64,000 nucleotides of DNA, taken from positions 868,001-932,000 of the forward strand of contig JALPQD010000215.1 of assembly GCA_023101885.1 (NCBI GenBank), read 5' to 3'. Of the stretch, positions 56,101 through 64,000 are shown in pieces. This stretch comes from Typhlomys cinereus. Lineage: Eukaryota; Chordata; Mammalia; Rodentia; Platacanthomyidae. Every line of letters begins with the position of its first letter. The first letter of the stretch is position 1. Below the pieces are notes generated by a model. That model had not been told where the DNA came from. It searched no databases and saw only the letters and a program-made list of their open reading frames with translations. The position numbers and the translations under genes were made by a program.

Positions 56101-58117
56101 ACAGCGGGGGTGTTGGACTCTACAGGGTTGGTGCAATGAGCCTTTCCTTCAGAGGGTGTGATTAAGGAATGGTCTGTCCCAAAGAGAACTGTGATGCTTA
56201 TATCCACTGCTAGGGGGCAGAGCTCCCACTTGAAATGGAGTCTCTAGGTTAAGGTCAGCCTCTGGGCAGCCTCAAAGGGTGGTCTTGATTGTGTAATCCA
56301 TATGGAAGACCCAGTCCAGTGTGTTCGGGACCCCCCCCTAGGCAGCTGGTCCAGGACTGTGTAAGAATGAGGAGAGCTAAGTATTGGCGAGCACGCATTC
56401 CTGCTCTGTTCTCTGCGGGTGTGGGGGGCCCCTGGAGCTCCCCTTAGCCCTTGAATTACAAAACTGCCAGCCGACTGCGCTGATGTACAAAGCTGTGCTT
56501 TCTGAGAGCCAGGGAACTCTCAAAGAACAGGAGAAGGTCCTCAACATCCACTGAGAGCACCCCAGCCCAGGCTGGAGAGGTGGGGGGAACAGGACCACTC
56601 CCACTGAGCCTTTATGTCCTGGAATGACCGGCTCAGAGCAAGGAGGGAGGAATGTCCCCTCTCGCTCCCCTCACCTGTGCTCTGCTGGCCTCCTCTCCTT
56701 TGTGCCTTTGACTCCTCCTTCTCTCTCTTCCCAGCCCTGCTAGCTCAGACTTTCCGTGGTTCTCTGATCCTTGGCCCACGTCTGCCAAACCTGATCCTTA
56801 GCTCAGAACATGGCCTCGCTCTCTTTTTGCTTTCCAGGGGTGCTAGAAATTAGTTCTGGGCAGAGGAAAGGGCGCCGGTACTTAGCTTCCAGTCCCTAAT
56901 CTGCAGCCCACTCCAGCGTCCATGTCCTATCACAGTGAAGTCCTGCTGTCACTGAACAGAAGACATCTGAGCCTCAATCACATGAGCCCGCAGCCCTGGA
57001 GCTGGGCAGGGACAGTCCAGGTCCAGCCTGGCACTGTCCAGCTGCGCTCGGGCCTGTCTGCCCCCCAGGTCCACAGAAGAATCCCACTGTGCTTTGCGGT
57101 TCCTGAGATGGGGAAGAAAATGGCTGAGCCAGGATCCCAGACACAGGAGCACTTTTCTGACTTGTGTCAAAGCTACTAGACTTGTTGGCTTCCTTCTCTG
57201 GGTAGAAGAACCTCGGTCTTGGTCATAGCCCCCCTGGCTGTCCAACCTTTCATTGAGCACCTACTGTGTGCTGTCCACACTCTGATCACTTCACGTGCAT
57301 GAACCTATTGTCCTTCACTGACACTCAGCAGTGAAGGGATTGAGGCAGAAAGTGGGAAACTAACTTTCTAGGGTCGCATGAGGAGCAGAAGGCAAAAGTG
57401 CTTCTGTCACCTGTGGGCACGACCTCCAGGCTCCCTGACGTCATTCCCACCAGAGAATAACATGAGGACTACTCGGGGATTGATGGGAAGTGCTGTCCAC
57501 AACCCTAAGCCCTGGACTACTTAGAGGGCTTGTGCTTGGCCTTAAACACCAGCAGGCCAGGGGGCTGGGCGCAGTGCAGGCTGGCACTACGGCAGTGACC
57601 TGGACAACTCAGCCTCCGCCGCAAATGTGTCCCAGGCTTCATCTTCCGTCAGCAGACGCTGCAGCTCCTCTCTGCTCACCGAGCTCCTGAGATACTCAGT
57701 GGCGTCCTCGATGAAGTGGCTGCTCTCTGCAGGGAGAAAAGACCCAGGTCAGCGCCCAGTGTGCAAGGACTGAAAGAGCAAAGAGCGCGAGGTGGTGCAA
57801 TGCCAGGCTCCCAAGCAGGTGCCCACGGAGGACTTCATGGAGTCACCAGTGTCGTGGACCGAGTGAAGTCCATGAAATTCACATGCAAAAACCCAGTAAC
57901 TATTTGTAGACAGGTCCTGGCAGGAGGTAAAACAAAGAGTAAGCGAGATCATCAATACAGAGACTCAGCCGTGCTCCTCCATGGCACGGGAGTCCTTATG
58001 ACGAGAATAGACACCAGACACATATTGTCTGTCTATCGCCTACTCATCTATCTTCTTTACTCTGTGTTTCAGTTATCTATTTTTCTATTATTAATCTATC
58101 TCTGTATCCTCTCTCTT

Positions 58118-58166
<49 letters not shown>

Positions 58167-59103
58167 CATGTAGGGGAGACACAGACCTGTGTAAACACAG
58201 ACCTCAGTCCTCCCCTGGAAACCAGGAACAAAGCCTGCAGCAGAACTACATGACACACTTTGACCCTGGATATTGGCTCCTGGCACCGAGAGCAAATGGA
58301 GGCCTTTCTCTAAGATGGCGGCCTGGGTGCTCACTGCATGGCAGGAGCTGTGCGGGCTCGGGCACCAGTCAGGTGCCAGGAGCTCTGCTGAGAATGAGTC
58401 ACATCAGTGAGGAGCAATGAAAAGGTGAACTTTCAGTCCCAGGAAGAGGGAAGATTCCAGGGCTGGCTTCCACCTATCACAGGCCCCTTGTGTGCCAAAC
58501 GCTGTGGGACCAGCGCGTTTGAAAGTGGCTGCCAAGCCATCAGGGGGTCCTGACATTGGCTTCTTGGGTGAAGAGCAGCATTTGAAAAGGAAGAAGAGTT
58601 GACGCTCTCAGGGTGTGTGGAACTCAGGGTGAATATTGTGTCTGTGGTTTCCCTTGTACATGTCACGAACACATCTGCATGGATCGCTAGACACGAAAGG
58701 ACCAGGTTTGGACCAGATGACAGTGTCTCTATGTCCCCAGGATGGCTGCCCATTCCACAGATGCTATGAAACCACACCAAGCAGGCAGCCAACTAAGTTA
58801 CTCTGCAGTAGTCACTAGGCCGTATGGCCTGCTGTGCCCTCTCACATGGTCCTTGTGCCACCTGAAGAGGCAGAGTCAGGAGGTGACCTTCAGTCACGCT
58901 CTCCAAGAGAAGGACATGGAGGGAAACCTCACAGACCCAGGGTGGGGGGACCCGTGTTCCCAGTGAGGACCCCCATCCGTCCTCACATGCTCAGTGAGCA
59001 TGTGGAGACCCCACAGGGTGCCTCAGGAGCAGGAAGCAGCCAGAGAAGGGGAGGGGCTACCTGGGGGGTCCCTGTGATCTTCGGGGTCCGTGGTTTCAGC
59101 CAT
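50158..59103 (-). CDS. APOL: Apolipoprotein L family protein, gene C (3 coding exons, 348 aa)
   Basis: Coding exons on the minus strand are 59103-59061 ([14 protein letters not shown], identical to gene B), 57726-57600 and 51034-50158, ending in TGA. Splice sites are GT-AG (donors GTAGCC and GTCACT; acceptors CTGCAG and TTACAG), with phases 1 and 2 and a joined length divisible by three. It is the longest and least altered of the three: exon 3 '[20 protein letters not shown]', family motif [10 protein letters not shown], hydrophobic hairpin [20 protein letters not shown], a second hydrophobic stretch ([13 protein letters not shown]), [14 protein letters not shown] and a C-terminal coiled coil. 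The last intron (51035-57599) hosts a 4.8-kb provirus in antisense. The usual upstream first exon and ISRE are missing in normal orientation (see 61698-61872), so how it is transcribed is unclear. No signal peptide is seen. Confidence 0.9.
51354..51795 (+). repeat. 5' LTR of the provirus
   Basis: Begins TGTTGGGC and ends ACTCTACA (TG...CA). TATA box TATATAAG at 51592-51599, AATAAA at 51616-51621. Over the ~430 bp alignable with the 3' LTR I count roughly 12-15 differences, clustered at both ends, so the insertion is fairly young. Confidence 0.88.
51799..51816 (+). other. Primer-binding site, lysine tRNA type
   Basis: TGGCGCCCAACGTGGGGC, three bases after the LTR, is the tRNA-Lys(1,2)-complementary site used by several betaretroviruses and lentiviruses. 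Confidence 0.9.
51873..52073 (+). pseudogene. Truncated gag (matrix-like) start
   Basis: ATG at 51873 opens a 66-codon frame starting Met-Gly (a potential N-myristoylation context), as expected for retroviral Gag, about 55 bp after the primer site. It stops at 52073. Downstream frames, such as the 203-codon one at 52087-52698, do not resemble Gag that I can recognise. It is probably a leftover packaging-region gag stub. Confidence 0.6.
52700..55503 (+). other. Non-coding interior of the provirus
   Basis: AT-rich sequence with stops in all frames, especially 52990-53860. A pyrimidine tract plus AG ('gtctcttttatag' near 55352) could be a splice acceptor. I see no polymerase or envelope motifs. 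Confidence 0.55.
55504..55713. repeat. Perfect 33-bp inverted repeat around the polypurine tract
   Basis: 55504-55536 is the exact reverse complement of 55681-55713 (the arm includes CCTACTTTACCCCTTAACCT), with a 144-bp spacer. The purine tract AAAAGGGGGAAG (about 55665-55676) lies inside. The right arm occupies what should be the first bases of the 3' LTR and is absent from the 5' LTR. Confidence 0.93.
55678..56124 (+). repeat. 3' LTR of the provirus
   Basis: From 55720 onward it matches the 5' LTR closely; TATATAAG at 55921 and AATAAA at 55945-55950; ends ACTCTACA at 56124. Its first ~40 bp differ from the 5' LTR because of the inverted-repeat arm. Confidence 0.85.
56131..56600. other. High-identity tract of intron 3 shared by genes B and C
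   Basis: It matches about 36372-36840 at about 97% by eye, while the sequences on both sides match only about 70-75%. No exon is seen. Confidence 0.7.
57245..57400 (+). repeat. MIR in intron 3 of gene C
   Basis: 'cattgagcacctactgtgtgctg...' through 'gaaactaactttctagggtcgcatgagg' is the MIR core, orthologous to the MIRs in genes A and B. Confidence 0.8.
58098..58167. repeat. (CT)n microsatellite
   Basis: A pure to slightly interrupted CTCTCT array in intron 2 of gene C, expanded relative to the short 'ctctct' at the same point in gene B (near 39675). Confidence 0.9.
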
Positions 59104-59145
59104 AGCCTCCCAGGGGTTCTCCTCACAGCTCCTCAGGAGTCCAGG
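59061..59145 (-). other. APOL: Exon 2 of APOL gene C with the start codon
   Basis: Acceptor CCCTGCAG; ATG at 59103-59101; donor GTAGCC. The exon appears identical to exon 2 of gene B, within a block of about 98% identity that covers 40680-41400 and 58585-59330. Confidence 0.82.
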
Positions 59146-59349
59146 CTGCAGGGAGGAGAAGACAGACTGTGAGGTGGAGCGCGGGAACGGCTGCAGGGGG
59201 CCAAGTGTCCGGTGGTTCCACCAGGGCGGCGCAGACCAGGGGCTCTAACCACTCACCTCCACTCCTTGTCACAGGTCAGGGCAGCTGCTCCTGCGTGCAC
59301 GCGCCTGTTACGGCTTATAGCTATTCTAGAAGACAGACCCTAAATCAGT

Positions 59350-61367
59350 TGTCATAGTTGGGCACAGGTGTCAACTTGACAGTTGAAGATTTGAGCTCTG
59401 GGCACATTTGTAGAGAATTAGTGGTTGAATTAGGCCCAGAACAAACCTGCAGGAGATTGTGGGGAAGGCCCAGGCCATGGTGGGTGGGATTAGGCCCTGG
59501 AATAAATCAGAGAGTAGTTGAGAAAGTCAGCATCCTTCTGTTTATTTGCCCAGACATGGTGGTCTGGCAAGTAGGGATCGTCCCTCTCTCAGCTGTTAGA
59601 TGGTGATGGTGTGGCCAGTTCCCTCGGCCCTGGTGTTGGTGCGTGCTCTCCCGTCAGGCTGGACTATGAGCTGTAACCAGTAATCATAAGAGAATAAATC
59701 CCTTGTTCCCTTAAGCCATTTCATGGTCATTTGTTAGCAACCATGCAGGTGAATTGCAACAGAATTTGGCACTGGGAGTGGGGTGTTGCTGATAAATCTG
59801 ACTTTGTGGATTTTATGGCTTTTGAATGGTTTCACTGGACAAAGTTGGAAATGCTTTGTTGGTTAAAAATAACGTTCTGCAGAATTTAATGGGCCATTGG
59901 GACAATGAGAATGGTGAGAGACTTGTGGATTGTTTGGCCCAGTTTCTGATGAGGGGAACAAGGACGTTGTTGAAGTTGAAGTTGAACATGATGGACTGGC
60001 TTGCTTGACAGAGGAGAGCTGTGTTGGTGGCTGTGAAGCTCTGGATGTGCAAAGGGCAGGCAGCAGAATATCTGCTGCTGTTGGAGAAATGTGTATCAGC
60101 GAAGGAAAACCTAGTGACTTGCACTGAGATGGTGGAAGAAGTGAAAACCACCGTATAGAGAGTTTGTGCTTTGAAAACGCAGATTCTTTCAGGGGCTGAA
60201 AGCCCAAGTTAAAGCCGTTTCTTGCCCTTGAGATGTTTGGCTGCCTAAAAGAGGTTCTTCTAGCATCAACCCACGAAACTTGGTATAGCTGTGGCTCGAG
60301 CTGACCAAGCTGTGTTTCAGACTTGCTTCAGAATCTGGCAGCATCCCCCAGGTGGTACTAGCTTGGGTGTGCAATTATGGGGTTCATGAAGAGCAGCAAA
60401 AGCTTGGCGCCAAGTGACAGGCGTAGTGGGGTCCTGCAAGAGAAAGTGAAGCTTACAGCTGCAGAGGTGAACCCAGAGTGTTGGAGATGCCAGAACCATG
60501 GGATCTATGCTGAGGACAGCTGCGAGGGGAGACTCAGCCTGGTTCAGAGGAACTCTGCTTTTACAACCTCGAGCTGCAAACAGGGACTGAGAATTCCTGG
60601 AATCTTTGAGCCACCGTGATTACATGATGAGCAACAGAAGATGGACATTGAAGTACAGGATGCGGTACTTTGCTGGCCTTAATTTGAATGTTTTCTTATT
60701 ACATCAAAATACTTCTGTTTTCACTGTTTATCTGTTTTAAAGTATTTAACTTATTTGGATTTAATACATTCTTAAGGTTAAGAAACTGGACTTTCAAAAT
60801 GTCGGAACTAAAGTTTTTATGAGAGAACATTTTAAATTTGTCCATGAAATGTATTTATATTTTAAAATAACTTTTAACATCTGTGGGGACAAGGAATGAA
60901 GGTTACAGTTTAAAAGTTTTTGTGTCAAGTTGACAAGGGGTGGAATGTCATAGTTAGGCACAAGTGTCAACTTGACAGCTGAGGGTTTGAGCTCTGGGCA
61001 CATTTGTGGAGAATTAGTAGTTGAGTTAAGCCCAGAGCAAATCTGCAGGAGATTGTCTAGCTGATGGGGAAGGCCCAGCCCATGGTGGGTGGGATTAGGC
61101 CCTGGAATAAATCACGGAGAGCTGGTTGAGAGAGTCGGCATCCTTCTGTTTACCTGGCCAGACATGCTGGTCTGGCACGTAAGGATCGTCCCTCTCTCAG
61201 CTGTTAGATGGTGATGGTGTGGCCAGTTCCCTCGGTCTGGTGTTGGTGCGTGCTCTCCCGTCAGGCTGGACTATGAGCTGTAACCAGTAATCGTAAGAGA
61301 ATAAACCCTTGTTCCCTTAAGCCGTTTGATGTTTATTTATCAGAAACCGTGCAGGCGGACTGCAACA
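59350..61367 (+). mobile_element. Complete two-LTR ERVL/MaLR-like retroelement upstream of exon 2 of gene C
   Basis: 5' LTR 59350-59761 (TGTCATAG...TTGCAACA) and 3' LTR 60946-61367 (TGTCATAG...CTGCAACA) flank 1.2 kb. The interior begins GAATTTGGCACTGGGAGTGG, the layout of the primer site in ERVL/MaLR elements (leucine-tRNA type), and a purine tract (CAAGGGGTGGAA) precedes the 3' LTR. A 5-bp duplication TCAGT/TCCGT (one mismatch) fits. The interior encodes no recognisable protein. Unit B at about 41412 is the empty site. This is the parent structure of the solo LTRs scattered through the window. Confidence 0.82.
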
Positions 61368-61616
61368 TCCGTATTCTGGCTACATTTGCTCTTCGGTATT
61401 GCCAGCAGCCAGCTATCCCAGGCTCTAGTGTCCGGCATTGCAGTCTGCACAACCCCAGAGCCTGGCCGGCACCTTGACACTACAAGACAGAAGTACCACG
61501 AGCCAATCAATGAGCAGCAAACTGAGCAAGGAAGAAAGAGAAGGGTTTTGTGGGAGCCCACACATGGGCAAATGTGTCTGTGCTCGCCAATCATGGTGAG
61601 ACCTTAGGTTCAAATT

Positions 61617-61618
<2 letters not shown>

Positions 61619-61664
<46 letters not shown>
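61619..61664. repeat. (CA)n microsatellite
   Basis: A pure CA array at the position homologous to 41660-41812 of unit B; it abuts the rearranged segment. Confidence 0.95.
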
Positions 61665-61667
<3 letters not shown>

Positions 61668-61697
61668 ATATACACACATATACACGCACAGATACAC

Positions 61698-61872
61698 GTG
61701 TCTGGGTGGGACTCAGATGTCCTCCTGGGGACTTGGTCCACACAGCTGAGGACAGCGGGGCCATCCAGACACAGCCAGGAAGATCCATGCTAAGGTGAGA
61801 CCGTCCCATTTCCCTCACCTGCTCATCCTCACAGTGGCCCTGGATGAGAAGCTTTATCTCTCATGGTTGAGC
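61698..61872 (+). pseudogene. Inverted, promoter-less copy of the APOL first exon
   Basis: The plus strand here matches the minus strand of unit B at about 43645-43465 ('gggactcagatgt...tccacacagctgaggacagc...' and on into the intron). The copy stops just before the TATA-like box and ISRE, which are missing. Its donor is CTAAGG instead of GTAAGG, although a downstream GTGAGA exists. It joins directly to the block equivalent to 46778 of unit B. It faces away from gene C and cannot serve as its first exon. Confidence 0.82.
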
Positions 61873-63710
61873 CTGGAGCTGAGTCGGACATTGCTCTTGG
61901 GTGAGGACACAGCTTGACCAGGTCAGCTATTTCATGCAAACCTCCGGCCCTCCATGCGTCCTAAACCTTGTGTTAGGAGCCCAAGGATGTACGGGGGGGG
62001 GGGGGGAGGTGGACCACTGCGTCTCTCTGTCCCTCTTCCCAGTGTGACCTCATTGTTTTTCACTCTTTGTTTGATCAGCCTGTTGAGGACAGGTGGTCAC
62101 AACAGGCTTATTACCACGTCCAGGGCTCAGGCCAGGACCTAATAACTCTGCCAACAGCTTCTCACCTTGTGGCTCTTCCTACTTCCTTAGAGTGGCCCAT
62201 CCCCCAACCGTCTGATCCTAACTGGCCCAGCCCATCTCAGATGGGGGAATCTACTGTGATCTTCAGGAAGGAAGGCTGCCTGCTCCCTGCCTGCTGGCTT
62301 CCTCTGCCCGCCCTGCACCCGTCCTCCACCCTCCGCCCTGCCCACACCTCCAGCAGGCCTCCCTCGGCTGCTTCCACAGCCCCATCAGGCCTAGTTTCTG
62401 ATGGTGCTTCCTGGAGCACGGGCCCACCGGGCGCCTGGACAGGTGCTGTGCGGGATCTTGATACACGGGGGTCTCTTAGCAGACTGTTAGGGTCACGTGT
62501 TGGCCTCCAGCAGCCCTAACAAGCAAGCCTCAGTCACCTCCTCACGGGCCAATTGAACCCACAAGCACCAGGAAAGAGCAGAGACAGGAGGTTTAGTCAT
62601 GGTGGCCACACTGGGAAGAGGGACAAAGAGGTGCAGTGACGACCACGTCTCCTGTGAAGTCTCTGGGGTCCTGACATAAGGTTCATATTTAAGCAGAGAG
62701 CAAGAGCTGTGGGCTCTAAGCCGTCAGGGTGGTCCTGGTGGGCGGCCCGCGTGTCTCCTGGAAGAAGGTGTGGCGAGGTGGAGTTACTCCGTGGCATCTC
62801 TTCGGGGAGACAAACTCCCCCTCTGGCGGGCACCAGGCTTCAGCCTTTCCTTCTCCCACATGAGACTTCAGAGGAAGTTCTAATTCCTGGGACCTTTATC
62901 CAATGTCTCACCACAGAGCGTGACGCAGGAGTCTCTTTGGAACATCCCCGTCCCCTCCGGGATGTTCTCCCTCTGCCGCTGGAAACCATCGCTCACCGCT
63001 GCTCTCAAAGGCCCAGCGTCCTCCCGGTGGAGTCTGGAGCCTCCCAGCCTGACTCAACAGCATCTCGTGGAGCCCTTCATATAGGAGGGACGGGAGCCGC
63101 CCGCAGGACCACGCTTGACCAGGACTGCTTAGGTGCCCACACCTCTTGCCTCTACTTACACTTAAACCTTATGCCAGGACCCCAGAGGACCTCACAGGGG
63201 AACAGGGTTGGCACTGGATGTCTTTGTCCTTCTTCCCAATGTGGCCACCATGACGAAACCTCCTTTCTTCGCTCTTTACCACCAGTCCACTGGCTGACTG
63301 GTACCAGGGCTGCCAGCTCTCGTGCCTGCCATCCTGTAACCCTCTGCTTGGTCCCAGGACATGTTGAATCCAGACAAATGTCTGAAGTCCCCAGACATTT
63401 TGAGGAGGATGACAGCAGCTATGACTGCAACAGGACGCTGCAGCGAGCAAGTCTCCTCCTCCCTCTGATGGGAACCTGCAGTCGTCCTCTGCAGCGCAGA
63501 GAAATGACTGGGGGCCGGAGCCCTAGTCCAGATCACAGATCCCATGTGAAAACCCCAATGAAAATGGCGTTGCCCTACACTTCTACCACCCCCCAAAACA
63601 GTAAGGAGATGGAGCAATTCAATATGATTGCTGAAGTCACTTTAGGTCTCCACAAGCACACACGTAATTAAGTGCCCTCTTATATTCTCTCTCTCTCTCT
63701 TTCTCTCTCC

Positions 63711-63769
<59 letters not shown>

Positions 63770-64000
63770 TGGAGGCCTCCATCTCACGACCTCACATGGG
63801 AAGCAGTAAGTGGAGATTGTCAGAAGGGTGAGCACGGTTGCTTTTGTTTGGGGCTTGCGAACTACACAAGAGCCTGCAGGAAGGACGCACACCTGTGCCT
63901 GCTTTCAAGGGGGTCTGACCATAGAACACACGTGCAGGCAGCAGCACGACTGAGAGCTAATGGTCCAAGAACCCAGGCACCTGACCCAACCTCTTGGTTC
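61873..64000. repeat. Segmental duplication block (copy 2) and start of a further unit
   Basis: It matches 46785-48960. A degraded SINE with CT and CA repeats lies at about 63525-63765. From about 63768 ('ctgtggaggcctccatctc') the sequence repeats the start of units B and C, so another APOL unit probably begins here and continues beyond the right edge. Confidence 0.82.

Larger units (their letters stand above)
51354..56124 (+). mobile_element. ERVK/betaretrovirus-like provirus, non-autonomous in appearance, in intron 3 of gene C
   Basis: Target duplication GGATTG (51348-51353) / GGGTTG (56125-56130) is 6 bp with one mismatch. Unit B near 36371 shows the empty site. The 5' LTR is 51354-51795 and the 3' LTR about 55678-56124. 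A lysine-tRNA primer-binding site follows the 5' LTR and a purine tract precedes the 3' LTR. The ~3.9-kb interior has a short gag-like start and no recognisable protease, polymerase or envelope frame, resembling the organisation of non-autonomous ETn-type elements. Orientation is antisense to gene C, as is usual for tolerated intronic proviruses. Confidence 0.88.

Noticed and set aside
62709..63671. 320-codon plus-strand frame, partly shared with 47608-48162
   Set aside because: The duplicate copy is interrupted, the frame runs into a degraded SINE, and no protein family is recognised.

Overview
The window looks like nuclear DNA of a rodent. Exons are small and separated by kilobase introns. 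SINEs, solo LTRs and CA/TG microsatellites are dense. The commonest repeat is a tRNA-headed SINE of the B2 superfamily with a (CA)n tail. It is unlike the mouse B2 I know and may be a dipodid (jerboa-type) family; that species guess is tentative.

The genes are a tandem array of apolipoprotein L (APOL) genes, all on the minus strand. Three have complete coding regions: A (19332-24909, 336 aa), B (35270-41185, 324 aa) and C (50158-59103, 348 aa). Each uses the same design: a small ATG exon, a ~130-nt exon and one large 3' exon, joined with identical splice phases (1, then 2). A MIR lies in the last intron of all three. The proteins have no signal peptide from the chosen start, so they resemble the intracellular APOL branch. 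No exact orthologue can be named.

Upstream of the coding exons are non-coding first exons with TATA-like boxes and interferon-response (GAAANN repeat) elements: ~680-814 (gene beyond the left edge), ~17085-17217 (no coding exons found for it), ~29560-29701 (gene A) and ~43549-43695 (gene B). Gene C has only an inverted, promoter-less remnant (61698-61872).

Layout: 1-18.8 kb is repeats plus two APOL-type promoters; 18.8-33.7 kb is unit A; 33.7-48.7 kb is unit B; 48.7-63.8 kb is unit C; from about 63.77 kb the start of a further copy. Units B and C share stretches that look about 97-98% identical by eye, alternating with stretches near 70-75%, including the main coding exon. Recent duplication with patchy gene conversion would explain this.

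Unit-specific insertions record later history. The largest is a 4.8-kb ERVK/betaretrovirus-like provirus in the last intron of gene C, antisense to the gene. The others are a 2-kb ERVL/MaLR-like element in C, two solo LTRs and two SINEs in B, and a solo LTR in A. Coordinates of old repeats and first-exon 5' ends are approximate.
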